Positions 1 to 8,181 of a stretch of DNA of 14,637 bases are shown here, one piece after another. The stretch covers positions 1 to 14,637 of the forward strand of contig JAGBXE010000052.1 of the NCBI GenBank assembly GCA_017629455.1, given 5' to 3'. The notes beneath the pieces are model-generated. The model saw nothing but the letters and a program-made list of their open reading frames with translations, ran no database searches and had not been told where the DNA came from. Numbering within the stretch: position 1 is the stretch's first letter; each line of letters begins with the position of its first letter. The DNA is from Kiritimatiellia bacterium. GTDB lineage: Bacteria; Verrucomicrobiota; Kiritimatiellia; RFP12; UBA1067. The position numbers and the translations under genes are program-made.

Positions 1-1667
1 ACTAAGTCGTATTCAAAATCGTATATCTCTTTGCCGATACCAAAGAGCGGACTTTTCGAAGCTGGGTCGTACTTCTTCATCGCCATGTTCTGCGCGGCAG
101 CATCGCCCATAAGCGCGGCCAAGCCGAGAACCACCTCGCGCTCTTCAGCAGCAGAGCCGTCGGCACTACGGAAATAATCGGCAGGGATCGAATCGAGCGG
201 CTCGCCCTCGCAGCGGCTTCTGATGTAATACTCGCTCACTCCGCGCCCAGTGCCGGGGCGGCGTTTAAGAAGGTGATAATAGTCGCTCAACGACACCCCG
301 AGAGAACGCAACGCGCCAATGCGCGAAAGCATATAAGGCGCGTACCCTTCCGCGGCGCTTGAAAGACGCTTTTCGACAAGAGCGTATTCTACTGGCCTTC
401 TGTCGGTCTTGTAGACAACCTCGCGCGTAGCTCCGCGCCCAAGAATAAGAGAATCTTCCTCGCCTCTTATTTCGTAAACGTTGGCGTATTCGATACGCTC
501 GTCCTTCGACATCATGCCGCGAAGATTGGAAAGCAACACTTCCGTGCGCTCATCGGCACCTGGATGCAATTGCGCACGCCCGTGGACAAATGTTGCGCCA
601 GGAAGAGCCGTGCGCCTATCGTCAAACGCTGGCGTAGCACCGCCGCCCGCGACGGCGTAAACCTCGCCTGTAATGTGCATATAGAGAGTTTCGGCAAACT
701 CTACCGATGCCTCGTCGCCGAACTCTGGACGCGCTAAAAGCGAAAAGTACAAATCGCACGTTTCTTGCGCGCGCTGTATTACGCTAAGGTGCCCTGCACG
801 ACCGGAAGCAATTTCTGCGGCCAGCGCCTCAACAGCAGGTACGAGCGTTTCAATGGCCGTACCGCGGCGAAGCCCAAAAAATTCAATCTCGTGATGGCCA
901 CGGTGCTTTGGCTGGCGAGCAAGGGGCGCTCCGCCTTCATACACGCCGACAAGCTCCTTAAGACCTTCGACAAATGCCTGCGGATCCGTCTCGGCGAGCG
1001 CGGCAAAACGGCGAAATTCCGGCAGCGTAATAAAGTGAACGCCGATTGCAGAATGAAAATAAACGAGCTTCGTCGAGATGCGCTTTTTAGAAGAAGCAAG
1101 CGCAGCACGAATCTCCGCCTCTGACCAGGCTAAAGGTTTTACACGCCATTCCTGCCCGAGCTTGCGCAGATGATCGAGAACTGAAACATTTCTCTCAGCC
1201 ATAACTACGCCCTCAAGCCCTAAATCGAGCGTATGGCGTAACCACTCGTCGCACTTAAGAACTGCAGCAGTCGAAACTTCGCGCTGAGATATTTCGACAC
1301 AGCCGCGCACAACATTGGCGCAGATGACTGAATTTGTCATCACATCGCTTTTGCGCTCAGAAGGAAGTTTTGAAAGTTTCCAGAAGCGCCCGTCAAGAAG
1401 CGGCATTGCGGCAACTGCATGATTGCCAGTCGTAACCGTCATAACACGCCCACGCTGAGAAGCGCCTAAAATGCGTTTTTCGACGACTAGAACACTTGGC
1501 CTTCCGCTAAGCGTGCGAGAGACGCCGCGTTCAAAAATAAAAGTATCTTCACCTAAATCATACGCTTCGAAAACGCGCTTTACGCCCATCGACGCTGTTT
1601 CTACCGTTTCGCTTCGCCGGCACGCCGACGCTTTGACGCTACAAAGAAACTCGCGAAACGAAGCCAT
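1..1667 (-). CDS. Large protein of unknown function, kinase-like motif near visible end (partial, 3' end off window)
   Basis: The minus-strand frame stays open from an ATG at 1667 to the left edge, giving 555 visible residues and no stop, so the gene is cut. The start was chosen because it lies 6 bp after the stop of the MurU-AmgK gene. No ribosome binding site is visible, which suggests translational coupling. I do not recognise the first 430 or so residues; they look soluble, without a signal peptide or membrane segment. Residues 521-527 read GDAAAQN and residues 549-554 read YDFEYD. Together these resemble the catalytic loop (GD....N) and metal-binding Asp of protein-kinase-like folds such as HipA or lipid kinases. 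This is inferred from spacing alone; the usual glycine-rich loop and lysine were not identified. The neighbouring AmgK domain has the same general fold, so a shared sugar-phosphate or signalling role is possible but unproven. Confidence 0.75.
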   Translation of the reverse strand, partial: MASFREFLCSVKASACRRSETVETASMGVKRVFEAYDLGEDTFIFERGVSRTLSGRPSVLVVEKRILGASQRGRVMTVTTGNHAVAAMPLLDGRFWKLSKLPSERKSDVMTNSVICANVVRGCVEISQREVSTAAVLKCDEWLRHTLDLGLEGVVMAERNVSVLDHLRKLGQEWRVKPLAWSEAEIRAALASSKKRISTKLVYFHSAIGVHFITLPEFRRFAALAETDPQAFVEGLKELVGVYEGGAPLARQPKHRGHHEIEFFGLRRGTAIETLVPAVEALAAEIASGRAGHLSVIQRAQETCDLYFSLLARPEFGDEASVEFAETLYMHITGEVYAVAGGGATPAFDDRRTALPGATFVHGRAQLHPGADERTEVLLSNLRGMMSKDERIEYANVYEIRGEEDSLILGRGATREVVYKTDRRPVEYALVEKRLSSAAEGYAPYMLSRIGALRSLGVSLSDYYHLLKRRPGTGRGVSEYYIRSRCEGEPLDSIPADYFRSADGSAAEEREVVLGLAALMGDAAAQNMAMKKYDPASKSPLFGIGKEIYDFEYDL

Positions 1668-1673
1668 GCAGTA

Positions 1674-3347
1674 TCAATGATGATGCTGTGATGATGAGCG
1701 CTTATGAAGAGACTCTTCTACAGTAATAAGCTCGGACGCTAACTGCTCAATAGCAGAAAGACCAGCTGCCGCTGCTGCGTGGCGGAGATTTTTGAGCGCC
1801 GGCAATACGTGGCGGCCAAACTGGGGCTGGCCAACACTTGCAAGCCTGCCGTACGCGCCAAGACATTGCGAAAGCCTCTGCACCGCGGCAAAAGGAAGTA
1901 TCTTCTTTATCTCGGCGCGGCCTGACTTCTCGGCATAAAGCGAAACGAGCGAATCTCGCACTTCGTCGGAAAGAACTGCGTAAGGGTCGTAAACGAGCGA
2001 AGCTAAATCGTATGCCGCAGGCCCAAAGCGCATACCCTGAAAATCGATAAAGCGATATTCGCCGTCTTTCCAAAGTACGTTCGTTGATTGGAAATCGCGG
2101 TGCACCAAAGCCTTGGGTTCATTCTCAAGAAGCGCGGCAACGGCAGAAAACTCCTCTGCCACTTTAGGCGACATCTCACGCGAATAACGAGACCTTAAGC
2201 AATGTTTCTCGAAAAGATTACGCTCCCACTGCCATGTTTCTTCATCAAAGCTAGGAAGCATATCAAGGTTTAAAATTTCGGGATCGGCACCGAGCGCATT
2301 AAATGCAGCAAGCCCCTCAACTACCTTCGCATACTCTTCTTTGGACATGCGCCTTTCGATGCCGGCATCGGATAAAACGAGCGTCTTTATCGCAGTTAGA
2401 TCAGCGAGAACCTCAGGCACCGCTACGCCCTTTTGCGCCAAGAAACGCGCGTGACCAGCATAGAGGCCGTTCTCATCGCGGTTGCCGTCATCGTAGAGAA
2501 TGATTACGCCTTTATCGCACCTAAAGAAGACGCGCTCACTGCCGCGTGCGCCAAGAAACTCGACGCGCTCGCCAGCATGGACGGCTTCGAGAGCGGCTTT
2601 CACTTGCGGAAAATCAGCGAACGAGTTATCGTCGCCATCGCGATTAAGATCGATATATGAAGGAATTGTGCCAGCATCAGTCCAAAGCATCTCGCGGCTT
2701 TTTACCGCCTTCATGAACTTGCCGCGCATCATCGCTTCTTCGTACGCTGAAACTATCGAAGAAAAGCCGCTAGGCTTTACGAATTTCAGAATCTCGGGCT
2801 TAAGAGCTGAAATGCCGCAATATGTGCAAGTACCGTCCCACCCTGCATCATCACTGCGCCAATTAGTAACAAAGCCCGACTCTGGCTCAACCTCTATCGT
2901 ACGAGGACCAGCCTCGGTAACAAGCGCGCAACCAATGATGCTGGGGCTTTCGAAATTGCGAACCTTCGACGCGGGGTCGGGCGCATTCTCAACTACGATA
3001 TCGCCATTAACGAGATAAAACGGTTCATCACCAATCCATTCGCGCAAGGGATTAAGGACGCCGCCCGTACCTAAAATTTCAGGCTCGTAGCTAACCTTAA
3101 CTTTGACTTTATCGCCAGCTGCTGTCGCCCCGCGGCGATACCCGTCGGCCCACGCCTTAACTTGCTCATGTAAGCAATGCGTGTTTATGGCTATATCATC
3201 AACACCCCACGAGCGCAACAAAGCGACAATGCGCCCAAGCATCGGCTCGCCCCACACCGGCATAAGAGGTTTGGGCGTAGCACAGGTAAAAGGACGCAAA
3301 CGCGTACCATGACCTGCCGCGAGAACGATTGCTTTCTTAATCTTCAT
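1674..3347 (-). CDS. MurU-AmgK fusion: MurNAc/GlcNAc kinase plus sugar-1-phosphate nucleotidyltransferase
   Basis: A 557-residue cytoplasmic protein with two catalytic units. Residues 1-240 are an NDP-sugar pyrophosphorylase. They carry the GHGTRLRP signature (12-19), PKPLMPV (25-31), NGD (114-116) and WTDAGT (222-227), as in MurU. Residues about 265-530 are an aminoglycoside-phosphotransferase-type kinase with catalytic loop HRDFQSTN (416-423), metal-binding DFQ (435-437) and YDLASL (446-451), the pattern of AmgK. In Pseudomonas, separate AmgK and MurU phosphorylate MurNAc at C1 and convert it to UDP-MurNAc, bypassing de novo MurA/MurB synthesis. Fusing both steps would make one bifunctional salvage enzyme; the substrate is inferred from family resemblance. 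The order is transferase first, kinase second. The protein ends in a low-complexity SSSQHHH tail. No Shine-Dalgarno is visible; the gene starts 31 bp after the UPF0210 gene. Alternative: a fusion acting on another hexose. Confidence 0.85.
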   Translation of the reverse strand: MKIKKAIVLAAGHGTRLRPFTCATPKPLMPVWGEPMLGRIVALLRSWGVDDIAINTHCLHEQVKAWADGYRRGATAAGDKVKVKVSYEPEILGTGGVLNPLREWIGDEPFYLVNGDIVVENAPDPASKVRNFESPSIIGCALVTEAGPRTIEVEPESGFVTNWRSDDAGWDGTCTYCGISALKPEILKFVKPSGFSSIVSAYEEAMMRGKFMKAVKSREMLWTDAGTIPSYIDLNRDGDDNSFADFPQVKAALEAVHAGERVEFLGARGSERVFFRCDKGVIILYDDGNRDENGLYAGHARFLAQKGVAVPEVLADLTAIKTLVLSDAGIERRMSKEEYAKVVEGLAAFNALGADPEILNLDMLPSFDEETWQWERNLFEKHCLRSRYSREMSPKVAEEFSAVAALLENEPKALVHRDFQSTNVLWKDGEYRFIDFQGMRFGPAAYDLASLVYDPYAVLSDEVRDSLVSLYAEKSGRAEIKKILPFAAVQRLSQCLGAYGRLASVGQPQFGRHVLPALKNLRHAAAAAGLSAIEQLASELITVEESLHKRSSSQHHH

Positions 3348-3378
3348 ATCGGAGAAAATAAATTCGGAAAACCAAAAA

Positions 3379-4746
3379 TTAGTTTTTGAAGCTGTGAATC
3401 GGCGCAGGAATACGCCCTTGGCGCGCGATCATATCGGCACACGAAAATTTAGAGACGTTCATCACCGGTGCGTAACCGAGAAGACCGCCAAACTCAACGC
3501 TGTCGCCAACCTTCTTGCCGGCAACAGGAATAATGCGCACGGCTGTAGTTTTAGCGTTGACCATACCTATGGCGGCTTCGTCGGCAATTATGCCCGATAT
3601 TGTGGAAGCTGGCGTATCGCCGGGAATGGCAATCATATCAAGGCCCACCGAGCAAACGCAAGTCATCGCCTCCAACTTTTCAATAGTAAGCGCGCCGGCA
3701 TTTACGGCATCGATCATGCCCTGATCTTCGGAAACTGGAATAAACGCACCGGAAAGGCCGCCGACATACGACGAAGCCATCACGCCGCCTTTTTTGACAT
3801 TGTCGTTTAAAAGCGCTAAAGCTGCCGTCGTGCCAGGCGCACCAGGATGCTCAAGGCCAATCTCTTTTAAGATGTCAGCAACAGAATCGCCCACTGCAGG
3901 CGTGGGAGCAAGAGACAAATCGATAATCCCAAAGGGAACGCCCAAACGACGCGATGCTTCTTGCGCGACAAGCTGCCCCACGCGAGTAATTTTAAAAGCT
4001 GTGCGCTTGATTGTCTCGCAGAGCGTCTCGAACGAAACGCCGCGGCACGAACTTTTCAAAACGCGATTGACTACGCCAGGGCCGGAAACGCCGACATTGA
4101 TTACGGCATCGCCTTCTGTTACGCCGTGGAAAGCGCCGGCCATAAAAGGATTGTCGTCGGGGGCATTACAAAGGACAACTAGTTTTGCGCACCCAATCGA
4201 ATCGCGCTCGGCAGTACGCCGCGAAGTCTCCTTTATAATCTCGCCCATAAGGCGCACGGCATCCATATCGATGCCTGTCTTTGTTGAGCCAACATTAACC
4301 GACGAACAAATGCGCTCTGTTGTGGCCATGGCCTCGGGGATTGAGCGAATAAGCAATTCGTCGGCAGGCGTCATGCCCTTGGAAACGACTGCCGAATAAC
4401 CACCAATAAAGTTTACACCCAAGCGCTTCGCGGCGCGATCGAGCACTTTGGCGATGCGGACAAAATCGGCAGGCTTCTTGGCAGAGGCTGCGCCGACCAA
4501 CGCTACAGGCGTAACGGAGACGCGCTTATTTACGACGGGAACACCAAACTCGCGGCCAATTTCATCGCCCGTGGCAACAAGGCGACCTGCTAGGCGCATA
4601 AGCTTTTCGTAAATATTGTCGCACGTTTTGGAAATGGACGCATCGGCGCAGTCCAACAGGGATATACCCATCGTTATCGTACGGACATCGAGATTCTCCT
4701 CGAGAATCATCTTATTCGTCTCAAGAACCTCTGAAAGCGCAATCAT
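3379..4746 (-). CDS. UPF0210 / DUF711 (PFL-family) protein
   Basis: A 455-residue cytoplasmic protein matching the UPF0210 (DUF711) family along its full length. It has the characteristic N-terminus with the stretch [13 protein letters not shown] near residues 22-34, several glycine-rich loops ([20 protein letters not shown]) and a Gly/Ala-rich C-terminal half. The family is about 450 residues long and is annotated as pyruvate-formate-lyase-like in fold, but has no established reaction that I know of. In many bacteria it follows a small ACT-domain gene (UPF0237); none is seen here. The ATG has a GGAGGGG ribosome binding site 9-11 nt upstream, lying between the tRNA-Gln gene and this gene. It is 34 bp downstream of the tRNA and so is probably transcribed through it. 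Phe codons are 9 TTT to 3 TTC, typical of the minus-strand genes here. Confidence 0.88.
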   Translation of the reverse strand: MIALSEVLETNKMILEENLDVRTITMGISLLDCADASISKTCDNIYEKLMRLAGRLVATGDEIGREFGVPVVNKRVSVTPVALVGAASAKKPADFVRIAKVLDRAAKRLGVNFIGGYSAVVSKGMTPADELLIRSIPEAMATTERICSSVNVGSTKTGIDMDAVRLMGEIIKETSRRTAERDSIGCAKLVVLCNAPDDNPFMAGAFHGVTEGDAVINVGVSGPGVVNRVLKSSCRGVSFETLCETIKRTAFKITRVGQLVAQEASRRLGVPFGIIDLSLAPTPAVGDSVADILKEIGLEHPGAPGTTAALALLNDNVKKGGVMASSYVGGLSGAFIPVSEDQGMIDAVNAGALTIEKLEAMTCVCSVGLDMIAIPGDTPASTISGIIADEAAIGMVNAKTTAVRIIPVAGKKVGDSVEFGGLLGYAPVMNVSKFSCADMIARQGRIPAPIHSFKN

Positions 4747-4780
4747 GCCGTATCACCCCTCCGATGGAATCGCAGCAAAA

Positions 4781-4854
4781 TGGTTGTCCCGCCTGGATTC
4801 GAACCAGGACTAAGGGTATCAAAAACCCCTGTGCGGCCACTACACCACGGGACA
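4781..4854 (-). tRNA. tRNA-Gln (anticodon UUG)
   Basis: This folds as a complete 74-nt cloverleaf. The acceptor stem TGTCCCG pairs perfectly with CGGGACA. The D arm is GTGT/GCAC, the anticodon stem GGGGT/ACCCT holds the loop TTTTGAT, there is a 4-nt variable loop, and the T stem CCTGG/CCAGG holds the loop TTCGAAT. The anticodon at positions 34-36 is UUG, which reads CAA, so it is glutamine. The U1-A72 first pair fits known glutamine tRNA identity. Discriminator A and CCA are encoded in the DNA (4781-4783 on this strand). It sits 22 bp after the HAD gene and 34 bp before the UPF0210 gene. Confidence 0.95.
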
Positions 4855-4875
4855 GCCTTAATCGAAACGCGTTAT

Positions 4876-4881
4876 ATTATA
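4876..4881 (-). promoter_or_regulatory. Perfect -10 box for tRNA-Gln, overlapping the HAD stop codon
   Basis: The minus strand reads TATAAT at 4881-4876, about 21 nt before the tRNA 5' end. It overlaps the last codon and TAA stop of the HAD gene (GTA TAA). No good -35 hexamer is seen at 15-18 nt spacing, so the call rests on the -10 match and its position. It would let the tRNA, and the genes after it, be transcribed independently of the uxaE operon. Confidence 0.45.
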
Positions 4882-5728
4882 CCAAAAAGTACTGATCAAT
4901 TACACGCGCAACACCATCTTCGTCATTTGTGGGTGCAATTAAGTCGGCAACGCGCTTTACATCTTCAACAGCATTACCCATCGCAACACCAACTCCTGCC
5001 GCTTTTATCATCGTAATGTCGTTGCGCCCATCGCCAAAAGCCATGCATTCAGAAAGCGTAAAACCAAGGTGTTCGGCCAGCTTGCCAAGAGCATTGCCCT
5101 TGTGCGCGCCAGCAGAATTAATCTCAAGATTGTTGCGCGTAGAGCAAGTGATGCACACATCAGGAAACTTGCTCGCGACCGCCTCGCTTATTGCCTTTAG
5201 CGTACTAGCAGCCTCAGAGCCGCCGCGCACGAAAAGCATAATCTTTTGAACGCCGCCCTCGCTACGCGTTTGAAGAAGATGCGCCTTAAGTTCGTCGACT
5301 GGATTTCTAAAGTCGCGCACCATCCTGAGGTAATGCTCATCTGGCGCATATTCAGGAGCCTTCTCTTGCAGAGAACGCGTCATCCAGCCCCAATTGTTGC
5401 GGTAACAATCGTAAATAATATCAAAGCCATCGAGAACTTTCATTATCTCAACAGCCTTATCAAGCTCAATCTCTTCGCGCGCGACAGCCTGATCGGTGAG
5501 GCGGTCGTAAACTTGGGCACCATTGCACGTAATAGCGTAACGAACAAAAGGAAGATTGCGCACAGATTCGGGCATCATTCCGAAAAAGCGCCCTGTCGTA
5601 GGAACTACAAAGCCACCTTGATCCGCTACTCGCTTAAGTGCCGCGGCATTGACTTCTGAAAGGCGTTTTTGCGAATCAAGAAGCGTGCCGTCGAGATCGA
5701 GAGAAACTAAACGCATACGGCTAGGCAA
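4877..5728 (-). CDS. Cof-type HAD-superfamily (IIB) sugar-phosphate phosphatase
   Basis: A 283-residue cytoplasmic hydrolase of the Cof/HAD-IIB type. It dephosphorylates small metabolites, often sugar phosphates or flavin-type compounds; the substrate here cannot be read from sequence. All four HAD motifs are present: DLDGT (11-15) with nucleophile D11 and general acid D13, PTTGR (43-47), K210 in AHKGNAL, and GDGRND (232-237). The cap domain lies about 85-190. The listed start is TTG at 5728, 4 nt after AGGAGG (5733-5738), overlapping the thioredoxin stop by 8 nt. The alternative ATG at 5716 would remove four residues and lies 16 nt from that site, which is less likely. The length is normal for the family. 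It probably shares a transcript with the thioredoxin and uxaE genes. Confidence 0.9.
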   Translation of the reverse strand: MPSRMRLVSLDLDGTLLDSQKRLSEVNAAALKRVADQGGFVVPTTGRFFGMMPESVRNLPFVRYAITCNGAQVYDRLTDQAVAREEIELDKAVEIMKVLDGFDIIYDCYRNNWGWMTRSLQEKAPEYAPDEHYLRMVRDFRNPVDELKAHLLQTRSEGGVQKIMLFVRGGSEAASTLKAISEAVASKFPDVCITCSTRNNLEINSAGAHKGNALGKLAEHLGFTLSECMAFGDGRNDITMIKAAGVGVAMGNAVEDVKRVADLIAPTNDEDGVARVIDQYFLV

Positions 5729-6020
5729 AATTCCTCCTTATCTCGGCAGCATCAGTAACGCCGACATACGAAGCACCCTTAACTCCGTTCTTATAACAGA
5801 AAATAGCCGGTATTGACATAACACCGAATTTTGCAGCAAGCTCTGGAGCTTCGTCGATATTAACTTTAACGACCTTAAGCTGCGGCATGGACGGCGCAAG
5901 CTGTTCTTCAATTATGCGCGACATCATCATGCATGGGCCGCACCAAGGAGCCCAGAAATCAACTAGCACATCGCCAGTTGCAACGGCCACTGAAAGTTCT
6001 TCTTCAGTTTTGACATTCAT
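5721..6020 (-). CDS. trxA: Thioredoxin
   Basis: A 99-residue thioredoxin, slightly shorter than the usual 105-110. It has the canonical redox motif WCGPC (26-30) inside DFWAPWCGPC, and the cis-proline Pro71 in SIPA. It reduces protein disulfides in the cytoplasm using electrons from thioredoxin reductase. There is no signal peptide. An additional cysteine follows the cis-Pro strand (C75), where many thioredoxins have Leu or Phe; this could be a site of regulation or simply neutral. The ATG has an AAAGGAG site 7 nt upstream. The gene lies 12 bp after the unknown 311-residue gene and overlaps the HAD start, so it belongs to the uxaE operon. The symbol is used in the generic sense; paralogues elsewhere in the genome are likely. 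Confidence 0.92.
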   Translation of the reverse strand: MNVKTEEELSVAVATGDVLVDFWAPWCGPCMMMSRIIEEQLAPSMPQLKVVKVNIDEAPELAAKFGVMSIPAIFCYKNGVKGASYVGVTDAAEIRRNFA

Positions 6021-6032
6021 TAATTTACTCCT

Positions 6033-6968
6033 TTACGAAGTTGGCTTTGCACCACTTTGCCCTGGAGGCAAATGGTCGAACTTATCGTGCAACGAAAGCT
6101 TGAACGGCAATTCGATACAAAGAGGGCGCAACATACGAAAGACGCGCGCTGAGCGCACCTTCAAAGCGCCCGGAATCCGCGCTCGCTGTATGAGAGCTTT
6201 TAATACCTGCGAAGGCATCTCCTCCCAAACTCCGCGCAATGATCCGCCAGGAGCAATTGAAACGTGGCTTTCGTGAAAAGCTATGCCTGTCTTTGCATCG
6301 GCAAGCGTAAGCGAATAAACGCTACGCGGACGTTGCTCTTTTGTGACAAGACCAGGAACTATTGAAAAATCGACCTCAACTGCCTCATTCGCATCGATCG
6401 GAATATCTTTAGCAGCGCGCAAATCGGCTTTGGGGAAAGAGATCTTTTCGACATGAGGCGGAGGATCGGGGATAACAAGCGGCTCATCCGACCACTCAAG
6501 CGGCGCACGTTCAACGCGCGCGAAAATAGCGCGTGAATCGGCAAACTTAAGGGGAAGCTTGTTATCGACCTCTACACGGAGCATAACACCGTAAGCTTCC
6601 CAAAGGATTTTAAGCGCAAGCTCTAGGCTTGGCCCTTCAACCTCGCGCGGCTGATAACCGGTATCATGACGGAAGAGCTTCGCTTCTGAATCTGAAAAAA
6701 CCACAAGCTCAAAGTGTGGCATTTCAGACGGCGTAGAATAGAAGCCGAAACTATTATCGCACCTTGTGCGAACAAAATCGTGCAGCGTCTGCCAACCCTC
6801 AAGCATCAAGAAACGCATCTTGATGCGAGGGTTGCGATCTTTAAAAACCGAGCAGAAATAAGGAAATACCGTTCCGCGCGGCTTGACAGCGAAGTTGAAC
6901 GGCTCTAGGAGATCCCAGAGCCCAAGTGCGTCCATCTTCTTGCCAATTTCTGCAACAGATTTTATCAC
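6033..6968 (-). CDS. Hypothetical protein, resembles DUF7309/DUF6930-type proteins
   Basis: A 311-residue soluble protein starting with GTG at 6968. The start overlaps the uxaE stop as GTGA, a 4-nt overlap typical of translational coupling, which settles the start. I do not know its function. The N-terminal part (about residues 14-155) has the pattern of DUF7309-like regions: LWDLLEP, then a Tyr/Phe-rich strand (PYFCSVF), then GYQPREVEGPSLELAL followed by RAIFARVE. The C-terminal part (about 195-290) could be a DUF6930-like half. The match is from memory of the pattern and is tentative. There is no signal peptide, membrane helix or obvious catalytic motif. Neighbours are a tagaturonate epimerase upstream and a thioredoxin 12 bp downstream, which does not point to a clear role. 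Confidence 0.8.
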   Translation of the reverse strand: MIKSVAEIGKKMDALGLWDLLEPFNFAVKPRGTVFPYFCSVFKDRNPRIKMRFLMLEGWQTLHDFVRTRCDNSFGFYSTPSEMPHFELVVFSDSEAKLFRHDTGYQPREVEGPSLELALKILWEAYGVMLRVEVDNKLPLKFADSRAIFARVERAPLEWSDEPLVIPDPPPHVEKISFPKADLRAAKDIPIDANEAVEVDFSIVPGLVTKEQRPRSVYSLTLADAKTGIAFHESHVSIAPGGSLRGVWEEMPSQVLKALIQRARIPGALKVRSARVFRMLRPLCIELPFKLSLHDKFDHLPPGQSGAKPTS

Positions 6969-8104
6969 GCGAAAAGACGCTTTACGTGACGCTCGCCGAT
7001 ATTGGCCTCAATTTCACGGCCGATCACGTCGGCACTGCGCTCAAGAGCAGGGATGTACTCATCGGCGAGTTCTGCTGCAACCTTGAACGAAACGTGAATA
7101 AGCTGACGGAACGACGAGTTGTAAAGAGGCTCGTCTTCATCGTGACGAAGCGTCTTGGCAAAGGTCTGCGCATCCCACGCGTCAACCGTATCGGGGTCAG
7201 GGAGTTTAGCCTTGTCGACATCGATAACAGAAGCATACGGGATTGTAAGCTCATCCATACGCTGAAGCGCCGAGCGGTAAATGCGCTTAGCGAGCTTAAG
7301 CGCCGCTGGATCAGCTAGAGAAAGACCGATAATTTCCTCAAGCCACGTGGTGCCGGCAGTCTTAATATGAATGCCTGCATCATACTGGCGAATAAGGCGA
7401 CCCATAATAGGATAGATCGAAAACTTATCTGAGCCAGAGTGAATCGAAAGCTTGAGATTCGACGGCAAACCAAGCTCTTTAACCGCCCACTGAACAACCT
7501 TAAGGTCTTCTTCAAATTCGCGCGCGAACTGATCGACATCGCCGACGTAATCGACGCCCTTGTTGAAGCGGCCGGTGAATTTAGGCGCAAATGTCTGAAC
7601 AGGAACATTCTCCTTGGCAAGGCCCGTCAGAATGTATTTCACTTCCTCAGGAGTCTGGGCAATTTCAACTTCGTCCATCGAAACTTCTGTGACGAAATTA
7701 TCGGCCCCCTTACGTTCGGCGATGTGGCGGTAAATCTTAGCCGCTTCCTTCACAGCAGGGCTGTAGCGCTCTTCAACCGTGCCGGACTTGCCGATTGCAT
7801 CGGCAACATCGATCGTAAAGAAATCGCACGCCTCGATAAACCTGTCGACGTTGCCGAGATTGATGTGGTCGGCATCGCAAAAATACTGGTCGGTATAACC
7901 AAGAGCCTTAACTGCAGCATCGGCCTCGGCGCGCGTTGAAGCTGGCTCCGTACCGATAATCGTGTGTTCACGATTCGACTTGTTCCACACGGGCGTAAAA
8001 TGAACGCCAAACTTCTTTTCCGCGGCGATAAGCGCCTTAAGAAGATTAACGCCCTCATGCGCAAAACGATCTCCTATGCCAAACGAATACTTGCTGATAG
8101 TCAT
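6965..8104 (-). CDS. uxaE: Tagaturonate epimerase (D-tagaturonate/D-fructuronate), UxaE family
   Basis: A 379-residue cytoplasmic enzyme of the UxaE family first described in Thermotoga, which interconverts D-tagaturonate and D-fructuronate. This lets galacturonate enter the glucuronate branch without a UxaB/UxaA pathway. Recognisable blocks are GIGDRFAHEG near the N-terminus, PVWNKSNREHTIIGT (about 38-52), FCDADHINLGNVDRF, DFFTIDVADAIGKSG, KLSIHSGSDKFSIYP, and GIHIKTAGTTWLEE. The conserved His and Asp residues in DADH and HSGSDKFS are probable metal or substrate ligands (inferred). The ATG has AAGGAGA 8 nt upstream and a good promoter lies at 8150-8178. It heads the left operon and is divergent from the GH29 gene. 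KdgK, a later step of the same route, is encoded 4 kb away in the right block. UxaC, UxuA and UxuB are not in the window. Confidence 0.82.
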   Translation of the reverse strand: MTISKYSFGIGDRFAHEGVNLLKALIAAEKKFGVHFTPVWNKSNREHTIIGTEPASTRAEADAAVKALGYTDQYFCDADHINLGNVDRFIEACDFFTIDVADAIGKSGTVEERYSPAVKEAAKIYRHIAERKGADNFVTEVSMDEVEIAQTPEEVKYILTGLAKENVPVQTFAPKFTGRFNKGVDYVGDVDQFAREFEEDLKVVQWAVKELGLPSNLKLSIHSGSDKFSIYPIMGRLIRQYDAGIHIKTAGTTWLEEIIGLSLADPAALKLAKRIYRSALQRMDELTIPYASVIDVDKAKLPDPDTVDAWDAQTFAKTLRHDEDEPLYNSSFRQLIHVSFKVAAELADEYIPALERSADVIGREIEANIGERHVKRLFA

Positions 8105-8149
8105 GTTCTCTCTCCTTGGCCTGCGGCCGCTGCTTAATTTTACTTCGGT

Positions 8150-8178
8150 ATTCTACCAAAACGCCCCCCTCTCGGCAA
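8150..8178 (-). promoter_or_regulatory. Sigma70-type promoter for the uxaE operon
   Basis: The minus strand has TTGCCG (8178-8173) and TAGAAT (8155-8150) separated by exactly 17 nt, with 4/6 and 5/6 matches to the -35 and -10 consensus. The uxaE start lies 45 nt further on with its ribosome binding site. This is read from sequence only; no transcription start is known. Confidence 0.55.
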
Positions 8179-8181
8179 CCC

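Noticed and set aside
1674..1700. His-rich C-terminal tail of MurU-AmgK as an engineered tag or frameshift product
   Set aside because: The short CAT/CAC repeat is a natural low-complexity end followed by a normal stop and a closely spaced next gene; nothing else suggests a construct.
3794..4399. Plus-strand open frame (201 residues) opposite the UPF0210 gene
   Set aside because: The minus-strand protein matches a known family along its whole length; the antisense frame has no family features.
5246..5659. Plus-strand open frame opposite the HAD phosphatase
   Set aside because: All HAD motifs lie on the minus strand; the antisense frame has no ribosome binding site or recognisable domain.
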